DNA of 64,000 nt from Poecilobothrus nobilitatus (Eukaryota; Arthropoda; Insecta; Diptera; Dolichopodidae): NCBI GenBank assembly GCA_947095535.1, contig OX352773.1, positions 267,894,515-267,958,514 of the forward strand, written 5' to 3'. Positions 35,111 through 49,237 of the stretch are shown here, piece after piece; position 1 is the stretch's first letter, and each line of letters starts with the position of its first letter. Under the pieces are notes generated by a model that ran no database searches, had not been told where the DNA came from, and saw only the letters and a program-made list of their open reading frames with translations. Made by a program: the position numbers and the translations under genes.

Positions 35111-38100
35111 CCTGTATTTAAAATATGCAGGATTTTATCAAAATTATACCTATAATATGTACTCGTATGGATTTTACAAATAAAAAAAATAAAACACTAA
35201 ATTAACTAATTCCAAAAATATACATTTTATTATAAACATACACGGACAATATAAAACGATTTATAACATTATATCAGCTTATAAGTATTTAATATTATAA
35301 ATATTAAAATTTATAACATTGCACATTTAAAAATTTAATTCTAATTCTTTTTATGGTATGTAACATTATTCTTAAAACAATTAAAACATTTTTATTAATA
35401 GTCCCATACAATGAGATTTTTATATTGCTACATTTACTAATACACCATGCTTTTTTTTTGATTATTCAAAACAGCCATTTGACTTTATTTATTGAAAATC
35501 TTAATAAGAGTGAGAACGTTGTTTAAAACATCCTCTTAACAGAATATTAGAATTTGATAACCGAACGGAAAGTTACAAGAACAATACTGCAATACTGCAA
35601 TACTGCAATTTTGATTTTCGATAGAATTAAAATGACTGCCTCTCCTCAAACTATTTCACTGTACCACAAGAGAGAAAGAATGTGAAAATTTCTAAGTGCT
35701 TTAAATATAATTATGAAAACTGATTCGTTGAGAGAACAGCTAAGTTCTGAAACATACTTCCATCTTGTGTGCTGCTCTCTGTCAATAATATATTTCATTT
35801 TACAATTTTCAGTTTTCTCTCTCTCTCTCTCCAATTTAGGTAAACGCATATTAAGATAAAGGAGTTCTTTCCTTGTGTTTAGTTAACGTGTAAAAAAAAA
35901 CAAAGAGTTAAATATAATTTAAAAACCAAAGCCTTGAGCTATTTAGTTCTGTTGTATGTCTAAAAAGCATATTAAAGTAGGAAAAAAAAAATATATATAT
36001 ATATATATATACATATACTCGTATATATATTTATATATTTATATTAATTACTTGAATATACTAAGTATAAGTTAAAAAACTGGAGCAGTTGATTAAAAAC
36101 AAATTTAAGAATTTTTAATATTATATACAAAACAATGTTATAAAAATAATCAAATTATATAAAACTTTAATGTACATAATATTAAGAATATGTTATATAA
36201 TAACATTTTTTAGTTACATAACTCTTAATATGTCCGATGAATATTTATTTAACAATATTTTTTTTCTCTTTTCCTTTTTTGATCATTTTGTAAATAGTTA
36301 TGCTCATATGTACCTATAATACATATTCTTCTAAGGATATTTACCTTAGGTATTTATTACATATTTGTATTTACTTTATATACAAGTATATACATATTTT
36401 CTTTTGTTGTTTTCTTTATTTTTATTTTATATGTACATAAATTTTATTTTCTTTGTTTAGAAAACTAAAATAGGAACAAAACATTAATTTTTTATTTAAT
36501 ATTGTGCAGTGTCCTGTATTAAAGTGGTCACTATAAAAACGAGGTTTTTATTTTATTTTTTTTTTTAAATTTTCATTTTTGTTATTGTTCTGTAATTCTT
36601 TTTATAACATTAAGTTACCTTTAACTTATAAATATTATATTGTATAAATAGCTATATATATATATTATATAGAAAAAGTTCAAAAGGTTAAAGAACAAGA
36701 CAAACTCGATATAATAGACAGAATAGAGAGAGAGATAGAATTGTACAATAGAATGAAAGAGAATATAATGAAAAAAAAAAAAAAAAGGAAGCAAGTGTAA
36801 TAAAATTATGTGATAAACCAGACATTTTTATTTTTAATTTTCTTCAGCTTCTTTTCTTTTCTATGTTTTTCAATGTTTTTTTTTTTTCATTTCTTTTAAT
36901 ATTTTTTCATTGTTTTTATTTTTGTGGTGGATTTTTATTTTAATGTTTTGTTAGATTTATTAAAAAGGACCTTGTATAGCCATAAGGTGGAATCATTAAA
37001 ATTTTACTCATAAAGTTTATCCTAACAAATTTATTTTTATTTTCACCGTTATTTCTTTTTTAGTTTTTTCTTTTTTTTTTCCTGCTTTGATTTTACTTTT
37101 CTTGTTGAATTTTTCGAATCACTTCTTCAGAAACTTTGCAATGATTTTAGAATATTCATTGCATAACAAATAACTGTGTTTCATATTTCAATGAAAATAA
37201 AACAAAATGAGAAAAAAAAAATGAATGAAATTTTTTTGAACTGTTGTTGTTGTCTTTGTTGAATTAAAATTTGAAATTTTCAACAGATAAAGTAAATCTT
37301 TATATATATTTTTATCTCCTTGTTTTCAAAATGTTTTATTCAGTTTCGCTTGTGCAATCGTCAGTTTATTGATTTATTCGTTCGCCTAAAATCCCATTTC
37401 ACTGAGCTATAGGAATGTAATGGAAATAAAAATCAGCGCCTAAGACAATAACTGTCGCTATTTTCAAAACCACAAAAAAAAAGATGATTTGTATATTATT
37501 TTGTATATATGTGACAGTTTAATTGTCACATATTAGACTAAGATTAGAATTAGAATCGTAGATAGATATATAATATAGAATTAGAATAAGAGAAAAATAT
37601 TTACAATGATAATTGTTATGTAATGAATTTGAGAATTAATCCTTTAATATAAGCCAATATCTTGCGTTAGGAAATGTTTGGTATAAATTGCATCATTCTA
37701 AGATCCTTATAGTGGTTTAGCCTTCTTTAAAAATAAAAATAAAAATTATTATAGTCAGAGTTTTACTTTGAAATATATATGAGTAAGCGTAGTTAAGTCA
37801 ACAATAGCTTTAACCATGAAGTATAGTGACACTAATATTGGCCGTATGGTTGGGGTCGCAAAGTCTTACATACGCATACCAACTTTTTTTTAATTTCTAC
37901 CGTGGTTTCACTTACATCTACCATTATAAAAATATTATCGAATTTATCTTCTGCTTTTTAGTGCAATTTATTAAAATATTTTTTTTTTTTTTTTTCGGTT
38001 TTTATATTTTTATTTTAATATTTCATTTCTTACACTCTTTTTTTTTTTTTTTTGACAAAAATTTAATATTAAGTTGATTATATGTGCCAGATTGGTTGCT

Positions 38101-39429
38101 GGCAGGTGAATACAATTTTAGAGAATTTGATGTATTTAATTAAGGTGGGGAGTGTATATAAAGTTACTGATATAAAATTTTGCGTTTTACTTTTACAGCA
38201 TTATGGCGAAGTTCAGCATTTTTTTCTCATTGAGTTCATCAGGATTATATAGAAATGGGATAGGAGGACCATAGAAGGAATAAAAGTTTGATAAAAATGA
38301 AGGCTCAATTCTATTTTTAGAAAAAATTTCATTTGGTTTCTTTTCTTTAATTTTTTATTTTGGTTGTTTTGCATAGCAATTTTTCTTACCAATAGCATTA
38401 AAAAACTGTAAGAAAAGACGTCAAATAAAAATGAACCAAAACAAAAAAAAAAAAAGAAAATTACTTAGCATTAATGAATTTTTTATCAGTGAAAAGTCAT
38501 CGTAATTCCGGAAAGAAGATAAAATTTAAATCTATATTATATTTAAGTATATTAGATATATATATATGTATTTGTTTTGCATATTAGCATTTTTTTTTGA
38601 ATTTTTTTTTTCACCTCACTTTACACTAAAATTTTTTTATATTAGATGTATATATTTTAATTTAAATTTATCTTATAAAAATTTACACAATTATATTTTT
38701 GGTATATAAAATTGTTTTTGTAAAAAAAAACAAAACAAGACAAAAAAAAAAGAAAATTTTTTCTCGTTTTTATTTCTGAAATGAAAATTCTTATTTTAGA
38801 TTTTAGTTAAAAATTGATATTTGTTTACATTAAAATCAGTCTAAAAATTTAATTTTAAATTTAATTAAATTAAATTTGAATATGTTTAACTGAATAGTAG
38901 AAAAATTAAATTAAGTTTTATTAAAAAATACTATAATATTACCTTTGTGTAAATAAAAACAGCAACTAAAAATGCAATGTCCTTTTTGAAGACAGATTTG
39001 ATAAAAGTGGAAAATGTCTTTTAAACCATTCTACTTAAAACGTTTTATGTACATGTACAGGTTATGTACAGGTACAGAAAATATTATGTATTTTTGATAT
39101 TTTACAATCTATTTTCCAAAATACCTCTAAGGACTCTAAATATTTATATAAAATTGAAAATAAATAATTTGGAGGGATTGTTTACAAACATTTTTATTAG
39201 AAAGAAAATTCTTCAAATAATTTACCAATACAATCTGATCAAACCTTATTAATTCGAAAATTTAATCTTTGTTGTCAACTTATTTTTTTGTGTAAATGCT
39301 TTTTTCCACGCTGCTGTAACAGAATTGCGGCAATCTAAAACTAAACTAAGCTTCAGTTTTGTAAATCGTTATTTTCAATAAGCGGTTTATTATTTGGATC
39401 TAGCTATTATATAAACTTTTAACGTAAAC
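35111..39429. other. AT-rich non-coding stretch
   Basis: (CT)n at 35816-35831, (AT)n at about 35991-36010 and many homopolymers. Frames at 37826-38077 and 38213-38398 are phenylalanine- or lysine-rich and not supported as genes. No repeat family was found. Confidence 0.5.
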
Positions 39430-39486
39430 ATATTTATGGTTCTATTAGCTATTTGTGCGACATCTATTATCTTATACAAGAATTAT
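39430..39486 (-). repeat. Fragment of family B, minus strand
   Basis: The reverse complement reads 'aattcttgtataagataata', 'gatgtcgcacaaatag', matching the 5' block of family B at 16938 and 59627 and the short piece at 4511. Confidence 0.55.
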
Positions 39487-40744
39487 TTTATTTATTTTTG
39501 TTTATATTGAATATTTTTGTATGGTTATATATTTGGTTGTTGTTGTTGTTATTTATTTGTAAAAAGGACTGACCCACTAAAGAGACACAAAGACATGTTA
39601 TTTTGTTTGTCAGTGGATTATAAAACGAAATCTTAACCAATACTCAGTACAGTTGACTTTGTAAAATAATGGTTATGTTGAGCCAATTTCTCAAAACAAT
39701 AGGACTCTGCGAAAGGTAAAGAACACCAAAAATACAAGTCTGTGGAACAGAAAGAACAATTTCGACAATAATGAACAAAACATAATTCAATCTGTTTAAA
39801 CTTTATTTTATACTAGTTAAAAAAATGATTTTGTATTTAATCTTCAAAAGATCTTATACTTGAATTCCTATTTTTGGTTTTATTTCTTACAGATACATAT
39901 CCAACAGATATATATCATTTAAACTTTTTACCCACCTTTTAGCTTATAATATTTAAATTAGAAAAATCTTAAAATAACTTTAACGAATAAAATATTTAAA
40001 ATAAAAATAAAATAACAAAAAACAAAAAAAAAATTCTCCCACGCTAACAGTAAATTATTTACAATTAATTTCTAAAATAATTGGTTGTAATTCTAAAACT
40101 AAAAAAAAAAAAAGTTTGAAATAAAAAAAAGAAAAATCTAACAAAACAAAAATGATTAATTAACATTTAACAGATTTTTAATATACTTATTTTTACTTTG
40201 TAACGTCAAAATAAATCCAATGTACATATTGACAGGAATAGAAAGAAAACAAGTGAAAGAAAAGAATAGCACAATTTATTTATTGCTTTATTTTATTTGG
40301 TTTGAGGTTATATTTTAACATCTCCAAATGTCATGATTGTAAGTCTATTATATAAAACTTATAAAATTATAATTTTAATTTTAGGGTTGGTTGTCTGTTT
40401 TTAGGTAATTTTTAAGATAAAAATATTAAATTGACGTCAGTGTTTATTTACAGTAAAGTGGAAAAGAAAAGAAATCAAATTAAAAATTAATTTGAAAATA
40501 TCAGTACTTATTAGTTTATAAATTTGTAATGTAGATTTAAGGCTTAATTAATTAAAGAGCAAACAAAAATATCCCGATAATTCTATTAGATACGTCAAAA
40601 TTTTACTTTTCTTTTAAATCACTAGAATCGATATTTTGCAATGATCTTTTTTACCCCGATATATCTAGGTAGTTTTTTCTTTAACTAAAAATTAGGGAAC
40701 CGGCCAGTTGAAAACTTTCCTTTGACGTATTGATATTTGATCAA
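39487..40744. other. AT-rich non-coding stretch
   Basis: A modestly less AT-biased patch lies at 39570-39790, without a recognisable frame. The remainder is A-rich. No gene was seen. Confidence 0.5.
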
Positions 40745-41234
40745 TGGACATTTTTCCAAAAAAGACACTTAACAAAAGGACATTTAGAAAAAAAACATAT
40801 TTAACAAAAAGACATTTAGCAAAATGAACAATTAGCAAAAGGATATTTAACAGCTTTAATAACTAAACACTTAGCAACTTGGACGTTTGACAATTTATAT
40901 AAGTGGAAATTTTGCAGCTTTTAACAATCAACAATTTAATTTCCAACTTTATAATGTCATTATCTCTTTCTTTGGCTGCGTAATTCTGTTCCAAAATAAT
41001 TAACATCGAAAACGAAAAGTTAATTTTTGAAAAAAAATTTAATTTAAAATAAATTTGTGAAAATTATGAAAAAAAAAATTGTAGAAATAACCTTTGTTAC
41101 TATTTTTAATTCCTTTCCTCAGCGCTGAGCGCTTACATATAAATAGAAGTTGCCAAATGTAATGATAAGTGTCCCAATTTGCCAAATGTCTTACGGTCTA
41201 TATGCTAAAACAATGTTGCCAAGTGTACCGTACC
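40745..41234. mobile_element. Element with inverted minisatellite-like ends (family F)
   Basis: The left part (40745-40915) is a run of about nine imperfect 15-17 bp units of the type 'ggacatttagcaaaa', some as 'gacacttaacaaaa'. The right part (41149-41234) holds the reverse-complement type: 'ttgccaaatgt', 'aagtgtccca', 'gccaaatgtc', 'ttgccaagtgta'. Between them is ~230 bp of AT-rich DNA. Directly repeated short units facing each other at both ends resemble foldback-type or subterminal-repeat DNA elements. No transposase frame. A near-palindrome 'agcgctgagcgct' lies at about 41121-41133. Confidence 0.55.
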
Positions 41235-41879
41235 TTAAATTTATTTGTTTATAATTTTTTTATTTTAAAAATTTAAATATAAATTTAATGCTTAGTACTT
41301 AAATTCTTTGTTCAAAAATAATCTTTTAATTCATCACTATATTATTAGGTATGTATTTATTATTTGCACAATCATAAATGATCATAATCATCAGTATCAT
41401 TATAATCATTAATATCATTTTGTTCAATATTATTGTTATTATTATTATGTGGTACTTTATATAAAATGGAGGATGTTTATTTTTTAATAAATCAAAAAAA
41501 AAAAAGCAAAAAAAAAAAATTAGGAAAGAATTTTTGAAAAAAAAGAATTTTCTGATTAAGAATTTTTGTACAAAGGGGAGTTGAAACATTTTTATTTTGT
41601 TAATAAAAGCTTACCGTTACTGTAGACTGTAGAAAAAAATACCTGTACTAAAATTATTATTATTGATTTTCTAATAAATTAAAAAAAAAAATCACAGGAA
41701 TCATAACTAAAAGTGAGTAAAAAATATTTCTGAACGAAAATGGAATATGTTTAATCTAAAGAATGATTTAGAATTTATTTTCGGCTTTTTTTTCGGAACA
41801 TAAAATATTTGATTTTGAATTTTTTTTTTTTTAAATATTTTTCACATTAAATTCTGCTTTTTTATTGAAATTTTTTAAT
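41235..41879. other. AT-rich non-coding stretch
   Basis: Contains a short (ATT/ATC)-rich tract at about 41365-41450, which is the source of an Ile/Met-rich minus frame. No gene. Confidence 0.5.
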
Positions 41880-42790
41880 TTTTGATTCACCCTTAAATTT
41901 TTTTTTTAGCATATTTCCAAAAAATTTTTTCAAAAATGTGCTTTTAATTTAAATTAGTTTCGCCGTCCGTCCTCCGTCCTTTGTCTTTCCGACTCTTTAC
42001 AAAACTTCTACACCGTTAAAGATAGAGGGAAAAAATGTTAGGTTAGGTTACCATGGGTAGGTGTTACAGAAAAATTAATTTTGTAGAACAACTTTTTCAC
42101 GTAGCCCCATACATTATGGAGCTACAGCCCCTCCAACTTTGAACAACACTATTTTTAAACGCGTATATATCTCATGTTTTACTCAATATTTTTTCAATTT
42201 AAAAACGCGATTCGAAAGGAATTTTTTTGCCTTTGTAAAGCAATATCAAAAATATACAATTTCTTTAAATTTAGTATTTAAATTTACCGTTATATGAAAC
42301 TAAAATTTTGCATGATTTTTCTACTCCGGCATGTTGTTAGATAGGGACTTGAATTTTTTAGGGAAGAAAGAACTTTTAGAATTATTATTAGTAAGTAAGT
42401 ATTAGTAAGTTTTCTCAGAAAATTTGTTTGTACCAACCCCTGTTTAAACGCTATTAACGCTCAAAAGTTGCAAATTAGCTATTTTTAGACACCTGTAACT
42501 TAGGCACCTGTACACATTTTTCTTCGGCAACACATAAAAATTAAAGCTTCAGTAATATATTTTTTCGTGTGTTAACAGGTTTTTTTTAGTTATATAGGGT
42601 TCCAAACTTACAGTCCCTCAAAATTGCAAAAAAGTCCTATTTTTACATTTTTCTTATTATGGGAAATTCTAACAAAATTTTCAAATTTTGGTGCAAGTCA
42701 CAATTCTAAACAGTTTGTATTATTTTTTGGAAATGTGCGCTTTTAAAAATCGTTGGTTTACATTATGCCTTATTTTTTAAATATTTTCTT
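41880..42790 (+). repeat. Dispersed repeat family D, longest copy
   Basis: The block order is an 'aaaatgtgctt' word, a GTCC-rich stretch ('cgccgtccgtcctccgtcct' at ~41961), 'tttacaaaacttctacaccg', 'attatggagctacagcccct', 'caatattttttcaatttaaa', 'atttaaatttaccgttatat' and a 3' block 'ttttttggaaatgtgcgctt'. Parts recur in order at 50585-51110, 53510-53935 and 59100-59470. It is less AT-rich than its flanks but has no open frame. The GTCC-rich part recalls the DINE-1-like elements, but ends and stem-loop were not found, so its class is open. Confidence 0.55.
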
Positions 42791-45700
42791 TTTAAAAATT
42801 AATTAAAAATTATGAAAACTTAGAAAAGGTCAAATTCCTGTAAATTAAATGACAAGATTTTTTTTAAATATGTTGCAATTAATCAGGATGTTTTCATTAG
42901 AGAAAAATTAAGTTTATTTGGATTAAGAAACAACGGAAGACATTTTTTTCTCGTCTCTTTATAATTTAAAATTTTTAGTTTTAATATAAATAATTTTACA
43001 TTTTTTCCATACTTCTAGACTACTATAAACTAAATTTTAATTAATTATGACATAAGTTTGAAATAATAATAACATGTTAATGTTATCGGCATATGGTAGA
43101 TATTTGAAGTTATAGTAAAGGATATGTTAGGATTACTGAAAGTAAGGTTTTAAGGCCTAAGGTCTTTAAAGAGTAAAGTGGTGAACGTAAATAAGAGAAA
43201 GAACAACCAAAGATGGAAGCGTGTGATATGAATCATGTCAACTTTTTATTATTAGAATCGTATCATCAGTTATCCTTTTTAATAATAACATACATTTATA
43301 ATCCTTCTCAGTTAGTTTTGTAGATTTATTTAATAGATGTAAAATCATTTTCTAGATCTTACTCTTTTCTAGTTATTCTAGCACTAAAGTGCCTGAATCT
43401 AGAATATTACTTTTATTTCTTTGAATTTTTTCCCCCTATTTTTTTTTTGCCCCCTTACCATTAAATGCCTGAATTTGAAATTTTGCTTAGAAAGTTGTTT
43501 ACGATAATACTAAAGATTATTTAACTTTTAAGAATGATAAATCTTCCTGAATCTTTAATTGTACTATGTGCAAAATACTTTACGTCCAAAAAAGAAAAAA
43601 AAAAGTGTGGAATAGATTTTGCCTCGAATATGGAGTAAAACCAGTCTTTGTGAATATTTTAGAAGATTTTTTTTTTTTTTTGCAAAATTTTTGTAATTTT
43701 TTTATTTATTTATTTTTTGAGAGTACGTGATCTAGATTCTTATATATAAGTACGAGATATCCTTAGGGATATAAAAAATATTGTGACATTTTTATTGTAA
43801 ACTCATTTGTTTCGTTTTCAGTTCTATATTTTTTTTTTATATTTAATTTTTCTTAATTTAAATTTTGATTTGTTGTTCTTGTAATCTATAGGGCATTGTA
43901 TTGTATTGTTATGCAAAAAAAAAAAAAAAAATTGATATAATAAATCATGAAAGGAAAACAATTTTGAAATGAAAAAAAAAAAAAAGAAATAAAATTCAAA
44001 TTATGTATTTTTAAATATTTTAGAACTTTTTTGAGTTTTCTGAATTTTTTTTTTTCCATTTTTAAAATGTGAATTTTAAGTGGTGGCATAAAAAGTTCAG
44101 GGTTAGAGTTAAAAAACGAGTATATTAAATTTCAATTTAAAAGTTATATTATTTTTTTATTTAAAAATACAAAAAAATATTTTAAAATTAATTTTTTTTT
44201 TTGTTTAAATATCGATTTTAATATTTTTTTCAGTTAAAGTTTTTCGAACTTTTTTAATATCGAATATAATGAATATATTTTGGATAAAAATAGTAATTAA
44301 ATATTTTTTCGAATTTTTACATATTATTTCATTATTGGAAAAATTTATAATTTAATTATCTGAAAATTAATGTTGCTTTTATTATCGAAATAATTTTGTA
44401 ATATTTCCACCTACATTCGAATTCTTTTTTTTTTTTTTTTTTATTAATATTAAAACAAAGAAAAACGTTGGTTTTCTAAAAATAAACATATTATTATTGA
44501 AATTCTTTATTCACATTATACTTATTCATAAATAACTAAAATTATGGTAGAATTAAAGTGAAATTTATATCCAAAAAAAGAATAACTCTATAGTGGAAAA
44601 CCAATAAAAAAAAATCAATCGATGAAAAATCTGAAGAAAAAAAAAAATACAATTACCAAAAGAGAAATACAAAAAAAAAAAAAAAAAAATAAAAAAGGTC
44701 ATAACAATGAAAACCTGAAAAAAGAAAACAATAAAGGAAAGTTAAAATTAAAACAAAAAAATAAAAATCAATTTCATATTTACGTACAAGTCAAGGTTCG
44801 AACTAAAATAAATATTTTCTGAAATAAAAATTTCTATATCATTTATTAATTAAAAACATATACCTATAGGATGAGTTTATCAGTTGGTACTAGAAGGTAT
44901 AATAATAAATATATGCACTCCGAAAAGTGAATAAATCTCTAAAACTATTTTTAATTTTATTTTGGATAGTGGTGCTATGCAGCCAACATACACTTCTTAG
45001 AGAGAAAATATAAAAGGATCAAATATTAAATTGAATATTTTGGGGAAAAGGCTTAATAGAAATGGCTTTAGAGTTAATAAAAAGGAAACGTAATACAATA
45101 TTGTTAAAGTTTTCAAGACATCCGAAATTTGCCCAACAAACAATAACACAATAAAAATTCACCATATAGCTTAGTGTTAACTAAACACTTTAGAACAAAG
45201 TAGTTAGCTTAAATATCATTTTTCGATTTTATAGAACAAACGAAAACAAAAATTTGATAGATATATACGATATCGTATGAATACTATGGCTAAAATAACA
45301 TAAAATATCAGGATTCATGAGTGAAAAATAAAATTTTACGAAAAACCAAACAGAACATCTTTCAAGAACTCGATAACAGGTGACCCAGAATGACTACTGT
45401 TAAATAATATGAACTAGGAGGACTTATGATCTTATATGGATCATGGATATAAAATGCTTTACTATGTAAAATATGTATAAAATGTTTAATTTAAATTATG
45501 CTGTTAAATCAAAACAATTCGCTTGTGATCGTGGTAGGAATAGTATTTATAATTTTTTTTTTAAAAGGTCTAACATAGAACTGCTTTACCTTACTAAATA
45601 TATTTCAGAGTACATTTGAATCTCTATACAAATAAATTACAAACAAATTTAAAAATAAATAAATTTTACTTTTTTTTTAAATTTTCAAATGGAAACGAAA

Positions 45701-48486
45701 AGGTCACACTCATGAGATTGTAACTGTAAAAACTTTAATAATTTTCCGAAAAAAAAAAAATTTTTATTTTTTATTCCCAAATTCTCAAATTCCCTGAATC
45801 ATATATTTAAATGTTTGGTAGTAAGTATAAGCACAATATGCATGTTAGATCATTTGTTGATTTGGAACGCATATATATATGTACATTCATTGCTACGTAC
45901 AGTAGTAAATTTGTTTTGCATTTATTCAATGTATCACATACGTTTTGTTGAACGTGTGTATGTGAGTGTGTGTGGGCGATAATCAAAATTTAATAGAATT
46001 TTTTTTTTTTTTTATCTTTTCTTTTGAATATTTTTTTTTGCTGTTTTTCTTTTTTTTTTTTTTTGTAACATTTTTCGTTGATTTTGATCCGTCCAACCAC
46101 ATCTACTGAAACCTAAATCCCAAATTCATTCTACCTTTATTTTTTTATTTGATAGTTTTGCTTTTTAGTTATAATGCAGGGATCCCTTTAATATTATGCC
46201 ATATATGACAATATATATAGTATATATAGTAATGATAAATAGATATTACGTATTATTGTATATTATGTATTTTCTATATACATACATTGGTTGTTTTTAT
46301 TATTCTTTTTTTTTTTTTTTGGTTTTTTTGTTTCATGCAAGAAAATATTGTACAAGAGACAATTAATGGTTGGTATTATTAGAAGCACGCTATATTTAAT
46401 ATTTAATAGAAAGTTGAAAAAACCTCAATAAAATGTTTTTTTTTTTTTTTGTTTTTCTAGTAGGTACTTTTATGTAGGTATAGATGGGTAGGTATAGATT
46501 AAGAATGACTTTTCTGAATGAAATAAACTGAATAGCAATGGTTTACATTCATATTAAAATAATTGTCCAAAATAATGGAAAATGTTTTTTTTTTTTTTGT
46601 CGAAAAAAGTTTTTTGTTATAATATAGTTTTTGTCTCTCTTTGTGTACAATTTTGTGAACAAAAAAGAAACGTAAAGGAAGAAATAAAAAATGGAAAATA
46701 AAAAAAAAAGAAATATATGAAACAAAATCGAATTTTATTATTAAATTTTATACCTGATGGACTTTTTTTTTTCTATTTTGGAATTTAACTTTTTACGCAT
46801 TCACTTTATATAATAAATCGGATCAGATAAGGCTCCATATAGTCCATTGTTGAAATACAGAATTTATGTGATAATCAGAATACAATACGTTAATTTTTTT
46901 TTAGTTAGTTTTAAATATTGAAATATTGTCATATGGTATGGGGTATATAAAAATTATATTAAAATTGATCCTTTTAATCTCATTTTTTAATCTTAGCAAT
47001 TTCATCATTTTTCCTTATTTAATTATATATTTAACTGTATAGGAAATAAATAAAGAGGGCGAGCAACAGAATCTATTTTAGAAAATCATATTTTTTTATC
47101 TTAATTTTTAACAGTCGTATTTTCAATTGACATAAAAAAAAGTAAATGAAATTGAATTTTCTGCACTCTTAAAAAAAGGAAACCAGAAATTTACATACAG
47201 GTTTAAGATTAGAAAGAGATAGCCTCAAAAATATCAGGAAAAGATCTCTAATTAATGAAATTCGAGAATTTGGCAAGTTAAGGGATCATCGAAATATAGC
47301 TCGAAATAAGGTACGATTAAATTTCTTTACAGAAGCCCTATGCTTACAAAGCAGTAAAATAAATGAATTACTTGTAGACTTGTTATCAAGCCATTGCTGA
47401 CAAAATTTGTAGCACGTATATTTATTTTAACAGATCTTAAAGTTTTAATAGTTGTTCCTTGCCGGTTTCAGAATAGTTTTCGAACTCTAGATTTCTAACA
47501 AAAAGTGCCTCTTTTAATTTTTCCCGTTCATTTTGGTTAACATACAATTAATTTAAAAGCTTATTTTTATTTTTTGTTAAGTTCGCATTTTTTTATAAAT
47601 CTTACAACTTTTCAAAATTATTTCAATTACTTATAATTAAAAATTTTATTTTTGAAAAGCCTTAAAATGAGCTAAAAATTGCTCGAAATACTCATAATTA
47701 TCCCTATTTTGTTTTTTATAAAAACTTTACGGAAAAAATAAGGATTCTAATTTTAAGAAGGTTTTAGTTATAATAAAATTTAATACTGTTTAAAAATAGA
47801 TACAATGTATAAGAAGAATTATATAAGTAAATTGTTTTTTTTTGTAAAAATGTCATCATGACATTATAATTAAGAGAATACAATGAAAAAGAACATGACA
47901 ACCAATTTTTTATTCATAAATGTTATTAACGAACGCAATCTGTAATTATTAAAATAATAAATGACATAAAGTTTAGTCTATTCTAAAAATAGGTTAAAAA
48001 GAGTTAAAAAAAAAAATAACTAAAAAGCATTTATTTTTTTTCCTTTTCTATTTTATTTATAGCTTCACAAAACCTATAATGCATGACTTCATTGAAAAAG
48101 TTAACTAATATACACCTGTTTGGTTTTTATTGGAAAAAAGGATAAAGACGTTTTATTCAATTTTTCTTTTAAACCTTTAGTAACTTTTTTAAGAATTGAA
48201 GAATAAAATTAATGTAAAAGTTTTTTCTTCGTCTAGCTTTGCACTTTACCTGCACTTTTAGCACTGCAGTTTACTTTGTCAAACTAATAACAAAAATAGA
48301 AAAAAATCTTGTAAAAATTATTTTTTCTAATCTGAATGATTCGCCTTCATATATGCAATACTGACTTGTATCTATCACTAAAAATAAAATTTGTTTTACT
48401 TAAAAAAAAAAAAAACTGAGATATTTACTCCAATAATAACCACATATATTTTTTTAAACATATGTAGTATATTTTTTATATTCTTT
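42791..48486. other. AT-rich non-coding stretch
   Basis: A-rich and T-rich tracts dominate. The lysine-rich frame at 44622-44822 is an A-run translation. At about 44955-44976 one frame reads 'FILDSGA', which resembles the Ty1/copia protease active-site motif, but the flanks are full of stops and the match is only six or seven residues. No supported gene. Confidence 0.5.
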
Positions 48487-48623
48487 ATACCCGTATGAAC
48501 TATGTTCAAGAGTATAATAAATTTGCCATTACGTTTGTGACACCTTAAAGGAGTCGAGCTAAATATAGTGTCAAAGGTATGGATCGGCTCAGAATCGAAT
48601 TCTGAGTCGATTAAGCCATGTAC

Positions 48624-49237
48624 GTCCGTCTGTCCGCACGATAACTCAAAAAATGAAGGAGTTAGGGGGCTGAAATTTTTTTACGTCACTTTTGCAAAAT
48701 TGTTAGTTTTGCTATTTAAATCCAACATTTTCGGTCGGCGGGTTCGAGTAGCTGCCATACAACTTCTATGTTTATATAGAAATAACTCAGTATCTATTCA
48801 AGCTAGGTTTCTGAAATTTTGCAAATGATGATCAAGTTTTATGGCAACAAATTCTGTAAAATTTGGTTGTGTAGTTGCGACGGGTTCGGGTAGCTGCCAT
48901 ACAATTTCTCTTTTTAAATGAAAATAACTCAGTGTCCGTCCGCACAATAACTCAAAAAATAAAGGAGCTAGAAGGCTACATTTTTTTCTACGTCACTTTT
49001 ACAAAATTGTTAGTTTTGCTATTTAACTCCAGCATTTTCGGCCGCCGGGTTCGAGTAGCTGCCATACAACTTCTTTCTTTAAATGGAAATAACCCAGTGT
49101 CTATTCAATCTAGGTATCTGAAATTTTGCAAATGATGATCGAGTTTTATGGCAACAACTTCTGTAAAATTTGGTTGTGATGATATGACAAGTTCGGATAG
49201 TTGCCATACAACTTCTCTTTTTAAATGAAAATAACTC
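48624..49237 (+). repeat. 307-bp tandem duplication inside the DINE-1-like element
   Basis: Landmarks repeat at constant offset: 'ttcgagtagctgcc' at 48743 and 49050, and the 'ttcgg(g/a)tag' motif at 48885 and 49192, both 307 bp apart. The GTCC-type stretch and 'ataactcaaaaaat' are duplicated too, at about 306 bp. The copy at 57684-58456 carries this segment only once. Confidence 0.8.

Noticed and set aside
37826..38398. Possible exons near a less AT-biased patch
   Set aside because: Frames are homopolymer-driven after the first ~35 residues and no consistent splice-flanked frame was seen.
40745..40915. CRISPR-like array of short repeats
   Set aside because: Units are contiguous, degenerate and 15-17 bp without spacers, and the context is eukaryotic.
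44622..44822. 66-codon lysine-rich frame
   Set aside because: Translation of A-runs.
48568..49135. Two 86-codon frames with a shared 'RVRVAAIQLL' peptide, and a related one at 58069-58290
   Set aside because: They are translations of the internal repeat of the DINE-1-like element; stops and frames are not conserved between copies, and such elements are non-coding.
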